The translations under genes were made by a program, and so were the position numbers. The notes under the pieces are model-generated. The model was not told the DNA's origin, searched no databases, and was given only the letters and a program-made list of their open reading frames with translations. Shown here one piece after another: positions 8,314 through 20,795 of a stretch of 64,000 bases of DNA (positions within the stretch are counted from its first letter, which is position 1; every line of letters begins with the position of its first letter). Source of the stretch: Siderastrea siderea (taxonomy: Eukaryota > Cnidaria > Anthozoa > Scleractinia > Rhizangiidae); assembly GCA_964030785.1 (NCBI GenBank), contig OZ034978.1, positions 15,760,953 to 15,824,952 of the forward strand, read 5' to 3'.

Positions 8314-9042
8314 TGGAAAATAACTCATTGCAATTTTCAATATACTTTGATAAATATTTCTGCGTAAACAAGTAAAATTCTACTCCGATCAGCTGTTATA
8401 AAAACGCGAAAAATATCCCTGAATGCACGAAATCCCAGGATACTTAAGCTACGTTATCTTTCTCAGTATCCACCTTGACAAAAGAATTGATAAACAACCA
8501 TCAGAAACATTTCCAATTGGCTCGTCAGACAAACAGTATTCGTATTTTAAGACAGGTTTCAATATAGAGCTCTTGGTTATTAGAAAACAAAACGGGTCTA
8601 CTAATGCCACCTGTTCCCACATTTCTTGAATAAATTTAAAACCGGTAAGATAAAAATAATATGCTTTTGTGAAACTCAAGTGTTACACTAAGCGAAGGCG
8701 CTAAATATTTCTACAAGAACTGTGAGCTTGGCGAAGTTTGATATTTCTTCACTTCTTCGTCGACTCCTGTGGTTATCGTGAATTCTCTATGCGTTTAGGT
8801 TAGAATGGTTAGTTAATTATTCATATAAAAACATTTTCAAACGTTTTTGAGGTTGGGGAAAGGAGGGGGCTTACTTGTGAACTGAAATTTTTCTGTAAAC
8901 TTTAACTGTGGTTATCGTGAATTCTCTACGCGTTTAGTTTAGGATGGAAATAACTCATTGTAATTTTCACTATACTTTATTCAATATCTCTGTTGTAAAT
9001 AAATAAAATTGTACTCAGCTGTTATAAAAACCGAGAAAAAAA
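8314..9042. repeat. Diverged direct duplication of about 100 bp
   Basis: The stretch 8314-8415 recurs at 8945-9042; both contain TAACTCATTG, TATACTTT and AGCTGTTATAAAAAC in order. A second shared segment (GTGGTTATCGTGAATTCTCT) occurs near 8768 and 8909. The copies differ by scattered substitutions and small gaps, so the duplication is old. Confidence 0.65.
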
Positions 9043-9373
9043 TTTTCTGTAAACTGAATATAAATGAAGACAATAAACTTGCATGTTGTCAATTTTACCG
9101 GACCCGTAGAAATAAAATTACTCTTCATCGTTGGCGAAAGATATCGTTCAAAAAGAAAGAAAGAAAGAATCGAGAGAAAGAAAAGGAATATTCGAAAGAA
9201 TCGTTCGCTCATCAGCATCGGCAAGTCAGGTCGAGTTTAAACTGGGATTAACTACCAACTTATTTTGAAAATGTCGATAATTAACATGGCAGGAGCGCAA
9301 GAGGGCAAATCTGAATAGCTTTCATTAGAATGGTGACATATTAACATTTCATGTATAGAGAGTTAAAATGTAT

Positions 9374-9436
9374 AGCCTGTGAATAGGCTCCTATGTGGGG
9401 AATAGGACACCAGCTATGACAGCCTATTCACAGGCT
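9374..9436. repeat. Perfect 16-bp inverted repeat
   Basis: AGCCTGTGAATAGGCT (9374-9389) and AGCCTATTCACAGGCT (9421-9436) are exact reverse complements around 31 bp. Each arm also has AGCCT...AGGCT at its own ends, so each arm can fold on itself. Confidence 0.8.
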
Positions 9437-12210
9437 CCGGCAAAAGTTAGTATCACATTTAGGTAACCGGTTCGATCGAGAATTGAGAGTATTTTTAATG
9501 TGACCAGTTTTGGGGCATGATCTGTTTAGTTCAACTGTGCACAGAGATCGATTAAATAAGCAGTGATCTCTGTTTGAGATTTTAAACCCGGCCAGCGCTT
9601 TTGATTGTCTTTAAAAAATTTCAAAGTTAGCGGTAACTTGAAAATAAATGAGTTAATCAAGCTTGTCATCATGAAAATGAAAAAAAAAGCATTGACAACT
9701 GGTAGATGCATATGGTTGAGAGAAAATAGAAGGTCATCGTGTTGCATGATGCAAAACATAATTGTTATTACTTGCATCAAAAGGTTGAAAGACTTTTTTA
9801 GAAGACTTCATGGCCATGGAGGAATTTTCGAACGAACCTCAAACATATCAGGCCCAAATGACGATGAATCTACAAACTTATGAAACCTAGGAAATATTAA
9901 ACTTTTAACAAACAAATGAAGGTTTTACGTCACCTGTCGGTTTAAGGAGACCCAAACATAATGACTCAGTTTTGCCTAAACTATTCTAGTTGCTTTCTGA
10001 AACCAACAATAAAAGTTATTGGCTTTGGATGGCCAGGATGGAAATGGATTGCGAGTTGGAAAAAATTTGGTTATTTGCTTTAAGTTCTTGAAAAAATCAA
10101 ACGTTAAATCTATTTATGGTTTGTTCTCGCATTGATATCTTCCTTTTGGGTTTCCTGGAGAAAAGGTACTTAGTTTTAATTTTAACGCAGATTCTTTTGA
10201 CCCAAAAGCGTAGAACTCTCCTAAACGCAGTCTCTGAAATAACGGACACCAAGTCTAAAAGTTTTAGTTTGTTTTTGTGTAGGGTAGCAGTTTTTGCATG
10301 GCTCAGACCCTCTGCTGGAGTAAAAGCACCCATAGTGCCTAGACATCCGGAGGCAGTTATTTTTAGTTCATGGCACATTCAAGTAACAGGAACAGGGAAC
10401 GAGTTTCTTAAAATAAACAAGAAAACGTTTTAATTCATCTGAGTTGAAAAAACCTCGATTTTACACGTACGCATTTTTGTGTTGAGTTTAACTCGGCCAT
10501 ATTACATGTTTTTGAAAAATTCAGTTATACCGTATTTCTTTCACTTAATGTTATGTGATAAGGACCAACGTTAATGCATCATGATTGGTTAACCCCAAGT
10601 TTACTGAAAAATTCATTTTTTCATCGGTAACTTCAGCTGTCTTTAAGATAATTGAACCATATATAGTGTACTTAGCCAGAGGGCCTGTTTAACACAATTG
10701 ACAGTCCTGCAAAGGCTTTTAGGAAATTCAATAATTTCGGAAATGGATGTCATTAGTTAAGGCAAATTTAGGTGCTTTTGCATCCTGTTAAAAAAAAAGC
10801 TGAAAACTTTGAAATGATACCCTTGAGTTTTTCGCTATATTACGTTCTTTGCATCTTCCTGAACTTTGCCCATATTTTAATCTAAATTTGGCATGATTCA
10901 GAACAGATCTCAGTTGCAACATCTCATTTCTCAAACAACAGAACAAAATATACGCTGAAAACAATCAAAACAAATTGGTCTAACCTTTATCTCGGACGCG
11001 ATTTAGTGATTCGACAAAAGTTCGATTTGTCTCTTAAACAAGATATTTGAAACAAGATTATGTCATATCTGCTTATTCCTTCTTACCTGCGGTGCGGTGA
11101 GAGCGCGATTAAACCTTCGCAGACGAACTAAGCATCCCGTTTGCAAAATTCAATTTTATATTGTGATGCAAACAGCATGGGGCGTTATTCAAATCGATGT
11201 TTTTGTGACTCTTGGTTATGTTTGATATTCTTAACTGCTATGGCCACATTTCAACGCTTTAAGTAACGATTCCTTCAAACTCAGATATGATCGTGAAAGT
11301 AATCGCTTGAACAAGTTCTGTCTTAAAAGCAACCGGAGACAAGTTGGGGCTGTCACAATTTTTGACTTCCTTTCATTGTCAATGTGAAAGTCTAACTGTT
11401 TGCTATTCATTTAGCAAAAAAATATCAATTTTTTAATTTCTTTAAATGTGAAAGGCCGGCTGGTGATCTGCATAATTCAGTGAGTTGTGAGCAGGAAAAG
11501 TATTGAGGATGGATATGAAATGGGATTTCAGTTAAAAGTCCCAATCATCATGACAGCAAAAATAAACTGCTACATCATGTAGTAGGAATAGAAATGAGCG
11601 CTTCGAATTAAATAAAAGATTTTAAATTTTATTCCCAGATTATGTTTTAGTGTATAGTATTCGTCCCCTATCACCTCTGTAATGTTTAAATACAGGAAAC
11701 TATGATTTTTAAAGCAGTTCGTTCTTTGACTCAAAGGAATAGAAAACAGATAAAATGTACGAGTTAAATTGTTTGTATTTCATATTATTTACCTTTCACC
11801 CAGCGGGTTGTCTTTGCTTATGTAGCAGGCAGCTTAATTTCGGAAAAAGCTTTCTTACAATCAATGTCTGCATGTAATATTACTGATTACGTCACATCAT
11901 CATAGTGGGAAAGTGTTTGTTTATGATTTCAAGCATCCTCTTAAAAATATCAGTAAATAATTTACTGTCAAATAATGTATACCATGGTAACAATACATGA
12001 CGTAACTCGGAGGCAATTTTGTCTTTGTTGAATGGCGGCCGATTGATCATGCAGATATGAATATAAACATAGAAATTGGCAATCACGCGTTTAAAGTAAA
12101 AATTATGTTACATTTTATATTTGTTAACTTCAGGTCACAGGGATCGAGGGACCCTTGAAATGGCTTAAAAATTAGGCGGTTTGACCCATTGTTGATTTTT
12201 CACCACAGCC

Positions 12211-12430
12211 TGGATGAATGAATGAATGAACGAAGGAACAAATGAATGAATGAATGAATGAACGAACGAACGAACGAACGAACGAACGAACGAATGAATG
12301 AATGAATGAATGAATGAATGAATGAATGAATGAATGAAGGAAGGAAGGAAGGAAGGAAGGAAGGAAGGAATGAATGAATGAATGAATGAATGAATGAATG
12401 AATGAATGAATGAATGTATGTATGAATGAA
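12211..12430. repeat. Compound tetranucleotide microsatellite (GAAT/GAAC/GAAG)
   Basis: About 220 bp of GAAN repeats change in blocks: TGAA, then CGAA, then TGAA, then GGAA, then TGAA. On the minus strand it reads as long runs of Ser-Phe-Ile-His, an artefact of the repeat and not a protein. Confidence 0.95.
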
Positions 12431-13852
12431 AATATTTTGTTCAACACAACGACGACTCAAAACCGGTAAAGTTGAATTTGCAATGGATGATTTTTTCTCG
12501 CAGTCTAATCCCCGTCCACAATACAAGGAAGGTGAATCGTTTTTTGGCATGCAAAGGAAAGGCGTTATCTGAGACCATTTAAGACGACAGCAAGTTAAAA
12601 TTCTTTTTTGCAGATTCAATGTAACTGCGATCTTGCGCTCAACAAAGTTAGGATAACGGTTGTTTACCATTTACTTCAAAATTCCGAAGATTTCGTTTGG
12701 AATACAAACGGAACAGGATAAACTGGATTTTTCGAAAGGTAGTCACAAATTCCCAAACAGGCCAGTTTCCGAACGGAAATTGTTAGTTCCATTTATTTCT
12801 TGCTATCAGTTCCAGGCCGTTCGCCAACTTTGACCCGTATGCATGGTTACTCAGCTTGGTTCCAGGCTTACCGGGTAAATTTTGGTGAATATGAATAGGA
12901 CAAATCCCAAACAAAATTTTCAACTAGAGATTTGGCGTGCTGTTTACACAGTCAAACCGGTTTGTTCACGTAAATTGTGAACACCAACGTCGCTATTCAA
13001 AAAGATAAAACCTGCATAGTGAAACCTGAGTTGAATGAAATGGGCTGATTTTCAAGTAAATATTTCATATTGCTTTCAGTAGGTCGCAATTTTGAGCTTA
13101 TCATCATGAATTGTGTAAAGTGATGTTAAAACAAATAATGCCATGCCCCTAAAAGGCCAAACATATGCTTAACGAGAGAATTTCAACCCTTCCCCATTCC
13201 TTCCCCTAACTTAAGAGCTATCGGTGTCTCATTACTTGCAGACACAATAGATTTGTTAAGATTTTAGTTAAAATGCTTGTTTTAGCACAGATTTTCGGTG
13301 AAACATGCCCAATGTTTAGCGAAAAGCAGCCAATTGTTTAATTCTGTCACTTTTCTACAGTATCAGTAAAAAAATTCCATACTTTTAGAATTTCGGGTAA
13401 AATGCAACAAACAGCATAAATCACTCAAGAAACCTGGGCACTCGAAGAATGACGGGCAATGTTCGAATGGCCATGCATATGTATAAATTTCACCTCTATC
13501 CAAACTCCACGCATTCAGCTATTAATTTCAGAAACTTATGTAGTTGCCTTGTAATATAAAGGAGTCTGCTTTTCCATCTAGAAACTCTGCTTTCATTCTG
13601 AAGTTAAATATTTTGCGTTTTAAAAGACACACAAAGTCATTTTGCCCCACACATTTGGTAACTGTCATTTTCAAGGTTGACATTAAACCTTTTATTTTCA
13701 AGAGTCCAATTTATAATGTCAATAAATACTCAAAAGACTCTTGATTGATATTTTATTAAGGAAAGTTCTCCTAACTAACAATTGATCTCATTTACAACAA
13801 TGAGCAAGTAAATTTGATAAAAAACATGGAAAATGGTGGCTTTGGAAACTAA

Positions 13853-14187
13853 GGCGCCGTTTACATGAGTTATTTCATCCCGGGATGAGTTTCACCGCGG
13901 GATGACCTTCATCTCATCCCGGGATGACTTTCACCTCGGTGTCCGGTCATTTACCTGTAAGCGTTTACATGATTTGGAGCAAAATTGGGTTCGCCCCGGG
14001 GTGATTTCATCCCGGTGCTGAAGACCGGGATGAAATCATCCAGGGGCGAACCCAATTTTGCTCCAAATCATGTAAACGCTTACAGGTAAATGACCAGACA
14101 CCGAGGTGAAAGTCATCCCGGGATGAGATGAAGGTCATCCCGGGGTAAAACTCATCCCGGGATGAAATAGCTCATGTAAACGGCGCC
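13853..14187. mobile_element. Harbinger-like MITE (335-bp foldback) with TAA target-site duplication
   Basis: The element is almost wholly palindromic. The ends read GGCGCCGTTTACATGAG and CTCATGTAAACGGCGCC, and the two halves pair along their length to a small loop near 14017-14025. It is flanked on both sides by TAA (13850-13852, 14188-14190), the 3-bp duplication typical of PIF/Harbinger. Internal ATCCCGGGAT sub-palindromes repeat several times. There is no coding capacity, so it would need a transposase from elsewhere. Confidence 0.88.
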
Positions 14188-14190
14188 TAA

Positions 14191-17100
14191 TTTATTCACG
14201 ACAGAAGTTTTTAAAGACGCAATAGGGTTGCTCATGGATATTTTTCTTTACCTGCAAAAAAGACCCCAAAGGAAGATTAATTAATTACTCTTAGAAATTT
14301 AGTTCATAAGCAACAGAAACATGCAGCCGGCAGAAGCAGAACATAATTTTTGTCTTTAACTGTGTGCTTTTTTTTTTCAGAAGTCAAGTACTGGCAGGAA
14401 AAAATATTACTGTGTGATAAACAACTAAAAGCATTCTGCAGGCTTTCATTCTGTGGTTTCCTCGATAAATAATGAAAATTAGCTCGCCGGTTTTAGTCCG
14501 TGAACTGACTTCTACATACTCGGACATTGTTTGCACCTCACTCACGCTAAGGACAAACTGGTAATTTTTTTTCACTGACACGTTTCGATCTCCGAAAAGT
14601 ATTCTAAAGTTATTTTTATTACAGAAGTATAGAAATCCAACCAAAATAGCAATTTATTTCCCACTGTTTGAAATTTAACCCGATAATACAAAGTTAACCC
14701 AACCAAAGATGCCTTTTCATATCTTGCGATTGCTTTTCTTTGTCTGATAAGTAACACAAAATAATAATACTAACAACTAAAAGCGATCCGGGTGTCTTAC
14801 ACATTGTTCGGTGAATATTTATAGGAGGCATGAAAACCGGCTTACTAGATTTTAATGACTGTTTTTAGTTGCATTTTAAATTCGTCCCCCCGAATTTAAA
14901 GAGAAAGTAATAAAGACATATATTTCATTAACGTTGTAAGCAGAACTACCTTACTTAAAGTTTGTTGTAAAAATAAAACAATGCCTTTTTATAATCTTTG
15001 ACGGGCGGTTGTCAATTATCGCCTTCTTTGCAGGGAAAAAAAGCTTTTGTACGATTTGATTAGTTTTCTTCTTTCCTTTTTCTTAAGTTAATTTTAACAG
15101 CTTTTCTCGTTATCTTTGTGAAAAGAAGGTGATTTTAATAAAGGATATTTCATAAAAAAGATTAGCAGCTAGATATGGCGGTGCCCGTAGGCAAAGAAAA
15201 TAAAAGCTTGATTATTTATTAACCGAAGACAGTTTTTGTTTCGTGCCAGTTTTGAGGTTGCAGCCAGCTCCTGAAAAGCGAAAAGAACGCTTCATTCGGT
15301 AAGTACCTCAAAACATGCTCTAAAATTGATACCATTTTTTTTCTTTCTAGTACGTAATCATTACGCCATAGAGAACCTGTAGTTATTTTAAGTTCTCTTT
15401 AAATAGTGTTGAACAACAAGCGGTTAATACAGTCTGAAGGTTATTCTTTCCGTTTAAAAATTTATTGAGAGAAATATTTCCTTTCATCTTTTCCAATATC
15501 CTTAAATTTCCACAAGCTAAAAAATGAGTACTTTTGAAATCAACGCAATGTAGTTACCATTTCAAGTTTGCTCAACAAAAGTCGATAGCAATCAGTATCC
15601 GAGACTTCCTTCTTACAGAACTTTAAGACGTAAAATCTACTTTCTAATAACAAACAAAGAAACTAAAAAATTTTTGCTAAGTAAATCTCAGAGAGGAAAC
15701 CGAAGTACAAGGTAAACGGATTTGGAACGAAACTTGCTAAAATGTTTCGCCTTCCTGCGCAATAATTCGTCTCAGGCTTCCTCTTCGTCTTATCCATCTT
15801 TGTTCTCTTGTGGTTTAATATCTGACATCTCTTTTACCTTTTTTCTAGCTCAGTTAAACATCATTTTGAGGTTTTCATTTTGCTAAAGAAAAGTTTCGTT
15901 TCTTCTCCCAGTTATCCTCAATCTTCCCTCTTTCCCAGTCTCTTAATGTTAACACTTCAACAAGCGACAACATCTGACAACAGCGGGTAACCTCGGTATT
16001 AAACCCACATCACCACATCGGAAAAATCTTTCAGTTTTAAATGATCTTACTGATTCTGAAGATACTAGTTTATAGATTAAGATACTGAATATAGCTGAAT
16101 TAAGCAGGCAGCTTGAATATATTATTTTAAGGTTCATTCTCCCATTATGCCTGTCTCACTGGTCAGAGACCAGTGGAACTAACTAAGGGAAAATGGAACA
16201 TTGTTCGATAGAAACAAAATTTCCAACAGAACCGAAGCGTCCCACTTAGCTTCGACTGAAATTTCGATTACTTCTCAGTGAAGTGGCACTGGAAAAGAGA
16301 ATTTTTGACAATGGAACGGCAAGTTTCGGTCGGACCGGACCGACCGGTCAAAGAGGACCGCCTCTGGAGGTGGACCACTTTTTCCGGAAAATTTCCACCT
16401 GGACCAAAGCGTTCCACTTGTGTTTCGGCCTAACTTTCCGGAAATTTTGGCACAATGGAGAGCATCCAATATCTTATAAAGATTAACGTTTAAAAGATAG
16501 CCTATAAAGTGCTCTTCAAGATGAGGTAACTACGGTGGGTTGTGGTGTTGCTGGAAACTGTCACTTCGATCCAAAATAATTGAATTTATCCAGGAAGGCG
16601 GTAACTGTTATTTTTCATGCTAGAAACGTACAATACAATATAATTAAGCACATTCTGCTTTTTAACAGTATTTTTTTCCAAAAATTTTTTTCACAATAAT
16701 GGCTTGAGCTTCGTCTCACTTGTGACGTCATATTTCGCAACCCTAGGAACTGAATCCCAAGAAACTTTGCAAAAAATTAATTTTTTGTAAAGCATTAACG
16801 TACAGCCGAATGAACACATGAATTTTCTGTTCAAGAGATTTAATTCATTGTTTTAGTTACCTACACAGGATTTCATCCACAAAAAAGTTCATCTTTGTTT
16901 GATCCGGTTAAAAGCTTGCTTTAAAAAAGACCATTATATCAAAAATAAAAATTAAAATTAGGCTTCGCGTATTCATTCCCACTCGTCGCAAAACTGACCC
17001 TGGATTCCTTACTTACGTCGTGATAAATAAGCTCTCTTCAGTTTGCAGTTGAAACATGGCAATTCAAAAGCTTTTTATACGTTTGCTCATCCCTTTATGA

Positions 17101-18082
17101 GTAAGGAACGAACGCTTTTTTTTTCAACAACTGCTTACACACTGGATTGAAATTTCTGACCGTGATTCATGTCATAGAATAGCTGTTTCCTGTGCGTCAT
17201 ATTTGATAAGAATTACTCTAGGTACCTAACTAAAGTAAAATTAACTATATATAATGCTTTCAACTGACAAATACACTCTCTTTAAAAGATAGAGGACTAT
17301 ATTTATAATAATGTTCCCGAGAGGAAGATGAAATGACAACTGCTTGCAGATAAGAAAACCCAGAATACTTTCATTTACGTTAAACTGTCGCCAAAAAGGG
17401 ATGCAGTGAAGAGAAAGCTGAACAGAAGAATAATACATTCACTACACCTTGTCTCTGATTGCATCACGATAAGCACAACCTACAGATCTAGAAAAAGTTA
17501 ATTAATTAGGAGCACGTATCTCAAGGAAGAAATATTTATTAAACCTAAAGGAGCAGTCAACAAAGATCTCTTCCTTCAGACAAGTATAAATAATAAGACA
17601 GTAGACATAAAAGGGTTTGGCCACATAGAACACCACAGTGTACAAATGAGCATTAGTATATTTGAATTACAGTTAGCTTGGAGAATTCGTATTTTGAACT
17701 TGAAATGAAAACGGTTCACCGCCTTCGTCCTTTGAAGGTTGACGCAACAAAATATTGATTTCCCGTTTGTCTTCAACTAAGGTATTTGACGGTTGCAAAC
17801 GTAACAGCAGTGTGGACCAGAGAGAACTTCGACTTGTACAATGTAACAATATCCCATAAACATCACATTCTTCTCATTAGTTTAAAAGTCAGCCATTTTC
17901 AACTGAAAGTAAGGTTTTTTAACCTTTGAATGTCCCTTTTGTCTCCAACACACTATTAAAAATAAGTTCAAACTTATGGTAAAATATATGCAAGTCAACC
18001 TGTTTTTCGTAATTTGAAAAGTTCTTTCCTTTCTACAACTCAATGTTTCGTTAACAGTGCTTTGTAACTTTTCTTCCAAGCA

Positions 18083-18087
<5 letters not shown>
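14191..18087. other. Intergenic stretch without recognisable genes
   Basis: AT-rich DNA with only short meaningless frames. A consensus-like splice donor (GGTAAGTA near 15299-15306) stands after a purine-rich segment and might end an untranslated exon, but nothing else supports a gene. A small hairpin CACTGGTC/GACCAGTG lies at 16157-16175. Confidence 0.5.
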
Positions 18088-18146
<59 letters not shown>

Positions 18147-18159
18147 TAAATATATATAT
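18088..18159. repeat. (TA)n microsatellite
   Basis: About 70 bp of TA repeat with minor AAATA interruptions directly abuts the 185-bp foldback on its left. A second TA run lies at 18442-18497. Confidence 0.95.
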
Positions 18160-18344
18160 AGAATGTATATTAGTGACGGTCAAGTAGCCAACTCCAGTTA
18201 AGACTTTTCAGCTTTATTTGCGCAACGTTTCGGCCGTCTCGGCTTACGCTCCTGAAGAAGGCCGAGACGGCCGAAACGTTGAGCAAATAAAGCTGAAAAG
18301 TCTTAACTGGAGTTGGCTACTTGACCGTCACTAATATACATTCT
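18160..18344. mobile_element. 185-bp foldback element with 84-bp arms
   Basis: The left arm 18160-18243 and right arm 18261-18344 match as reverse complements at 83 of 84 positions, around a 17-nt spacer. The element begins AGAATGTATATTAGTGACGG and ends with the complement. High arm identity means recent origin or continuing correction between arms. The centre carries CTGAAGA...GGCCGAAACG, a string often met in cnidarian repeats. No target-site duplication can be read because TA repeats border it. Confidence 0.85.
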
Positions 18345-18438
18345 GTTTCAATTATTCAAGTTTCCACGATCGCTTCTAGTGATCCTCCTTTACAGACTCC
18401 GTGGACAGCATTGTTTGTGGGACCGATTTCAAGAAATT

Positions 18439-18441
<3 letters not shown>

Positions 18442-18497
<56 letters not shown>
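18442..18497. repeat. (TA)n microsatellite
   Basis: Fifty-six bases of TA repeat, bordered by TTCAA on the left and TTGAA on the right, so the whole forms a palindrome. Confidence 0.95.
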
Positions 18498-18500
<3 letters not shown>

Positions 18501-20370
18501 AAGAACAACTCATAAATTCGTTTTAGAACTGGTCTTTAAACCCTTATACCGAATATATTTTCCGTCGCACAGCGTTATTAAAATCTATATTCATTATATA
18601 ATATTTTGCACAACCATAGTGTGAAGGTTTCTTCTTAATTAATTTGAACGAAGAGAGCAGGTGATACGAGAATTATCTACTGCACGGCTCAAAACAGTAC
18701 TATATGGTTTCACATGTTGCTGTTTTCTAGTTGCATTCCGAATAAAAATAAACAAGTTTTTCGAGCCTCGCAATTATAAAGAAGGGTGTTTGAAAGTAGT
18801 ATATGCTTGCCTTTAAGGGGTTCCCATTAATTGAATATTCCTTTTGTTAAAATGCGATGCGCTGTAGATTTTGCAGCTAATTATGCTTAAAATTAATGAA
18901 GCAATGTCATCGCGTATTTGATCACTGAAAATTATGCACGTTAAAAGTGGAGTCGTTCCCTAAAATTCATGAAATAAAAGAAGAAAACAGCAATGAACCG
19001 ACTACCCAAAACTTCTTCAAGTAAAAAGAATTTTTTACGAAATGTTTCTAGCGAATGTGGCAAGATTGGATAGGTGAGCAACGAACCTATGCAGCCTATA
19101 TCTGTCGATATTGTGATTTATTTTCACCTTTGCTATCGTTGCTCATGTTTACTTGCTAATAGTCTCCTGTCATCTGCCGCCTACTGTTCTACAGAATTAT
19201 AATTACTGTTGCTGGGTTTCTTATGATCTTCAATCCTATTCACAATTAGATGCCTAGATCAAAGTCATAAGTTTAGAGCTATTATTTTTCGACTGCCTTG
19301 AGTTGAATTATTTGTGTGGTCAGAAGTCGCGGTGATAATCATCAAGGGGAGGCAAGAGGTACGTTTTTGAGACTGTAATAGTTATGTTAAAACGCTGGAC
19401 ACACTTTTTCTTTCTCAAATTAAGTTACCTTGTTTTCAATCCAACCACCAGCCAGAATCGAAGAAAAAACTTTTGCTGTTCGACATAGGCAAAGGAGGCA
19501 AAGGAAAATATAACAAATAACAAACACAGTAATTTCACTACTGACGTGAGCAGATGAAAAAGGAAAAAAAGAAAACTCACAAGACGCCAACGAGGATTAA
19601 AATATCCGCATAATTATTCACTCCAGCAAAGGAAAACAGAAGCACAATGTTCAAGTCCGATCCGAGGTTTTTCAGTTAGTATTAATTTGTGTTGTACCTT
19701 ATGTGTTTTTTGCCTGTTTTAATGGCTGGTTATGTTTGTTTTTAGCCTGAGAAATACTCGTTACCTCTAGTTTTCAGACTCAAACCTTATTTAAAGTAGG
19801 TGTTTGTAACTATGTTTTGGGTCTTTAGACTGGTGCAAGATGATTCTAACGTTTGACTCTCTAGATAAAATCTCAAGATTGTGGCCGTTCAAATAAACAA
19901 ATAAATAAATAAATAAATAAGTAAATGAAAGCTGTTGAGCACTGTACTGTGCTGTGATTCAGTATGGAATGCTGTACAAAGTGGCTAAGCTCTATCTTTT
20001 TGTCTGTACATGAAATCCGTAGACGTGCAACTTTTGAAAGTGAAAGCTATCGAACAGTCCCTTCTCATGAAGCTTTTAAAAGTTCCTTTTTTTGAATTTT
20101 GATTCTTTAGGCGACTTAGTCAAGAGTGACTTAATTGAAATGAAAGCTATTGATCGGTGTTTTCTTAGAGAACTGTTTTTGGCTGATATTTTTCTTCCCG
20201 GGTAGGAAGAGGTGAATGAAAATGGCGGTCACAAGAGCGACAAATTAAAATGTTTGAATCCCCTTTCAGATTGGTCCCCTTCAGTTTCAACGACAGCTGA
20301 CATTAAAGCAGAACTTCATGTGCTTTACTTTTGCTTTATTTCATAATTCTTTTTCAGTTTGCTTTGATTT
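18498..20370. other. Intergenic stretch without recognisable genes
   Basis: AT-rich sequence with a short AAAT microsatellite (about 19893-19924) and poly-A/T runs. I see nothing else. Confidence 0.5.
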
Positions 20371-20377
20371 CGATGAC

Positions 20378-20795
20378 AATGACATTTCGTGTCCTCTTGA
20401 GCTCTACTTGTAATTTCATTTCTCATGCGTTGCATTTTGACCTTAGATTACATCCCAATATTGTATTAGTCTTTTCTTCAGTCTATAATTTGAATATATA
20501 TCCCCATCAAGATAACTAACAAAAATGCCTGCTGCTGGGAGAATTTTTGATTTTAAAAATGCAATTTAATGTTACCACAGAGATTGATATTTCTTGTCCT
20601 ACAGAGCTCTATTTTCAATTTCTGCATTCGTGCCATTATCGCCTTAGGTTACATCTCTTTGTTGTATTAGTTTTTCTTTAGTCTATAATTTGAATTTATC
20701 TCTGACAAAATAAATTTGAAAAAGGCCTGCTGCTGAGAGAAAGTTTGATTTTAAAGATGCAACTTCTAGTAATGTTACCACCGACCTTCGAAGGG
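20378..20795. repeat. Diverged tandem duplication of a roughly 205-bp unit
   Basis: Unit 1 (about 20378-20580) and unit 2 (about 20584-20795) share the ordered segments GAGCTCTA, TTGTATTAGT, AGTCTATAATTTGAAT, CCTGCTGCTG and AATGTTACCAC. The copies differ by many substitutions, so the duplication is old. Noncoding. Confidence 0.7.

Larger units (their letters stand above)
6265..13849. other. Intergenic stretch without recognisable genes
   Basis: AT-rich sequence. Reading frames are short (under 110 codons), without domains, and match what chance gives. Contents worth naming are listed separately: a small palindrome (6974-6995), a diverged duplication (8314-9042), an inverted repeat (9374-9436) and a compound microsatellite (12211-12430). 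A short A-rich stretch lies at 7001-7044. Confidence 0.6.

Noticed and set aside
12172..12670. Long minus-strand frames rich in Ser-Phe-Ile-His
   Set aside because: They are only the translation of the GAAN microsatellite.
15295..15306. Consensus splice donor that might end a leader exon of the GPCR at 24006
   Set aside because: The gap is 8.7 kb and no convincing acceptor precedes the start codon.
18244..18280. Possible hammerhead ribozyme core (CTGAAGA ... GGCC ... GGCC GAAAC)
   Set aside because: The core letters and stem II fit, and stem III could use AACGTT, but the segment between the cleavage site and CTGA cannot form stem I. The pattern is better explained by the foldback symmetry.
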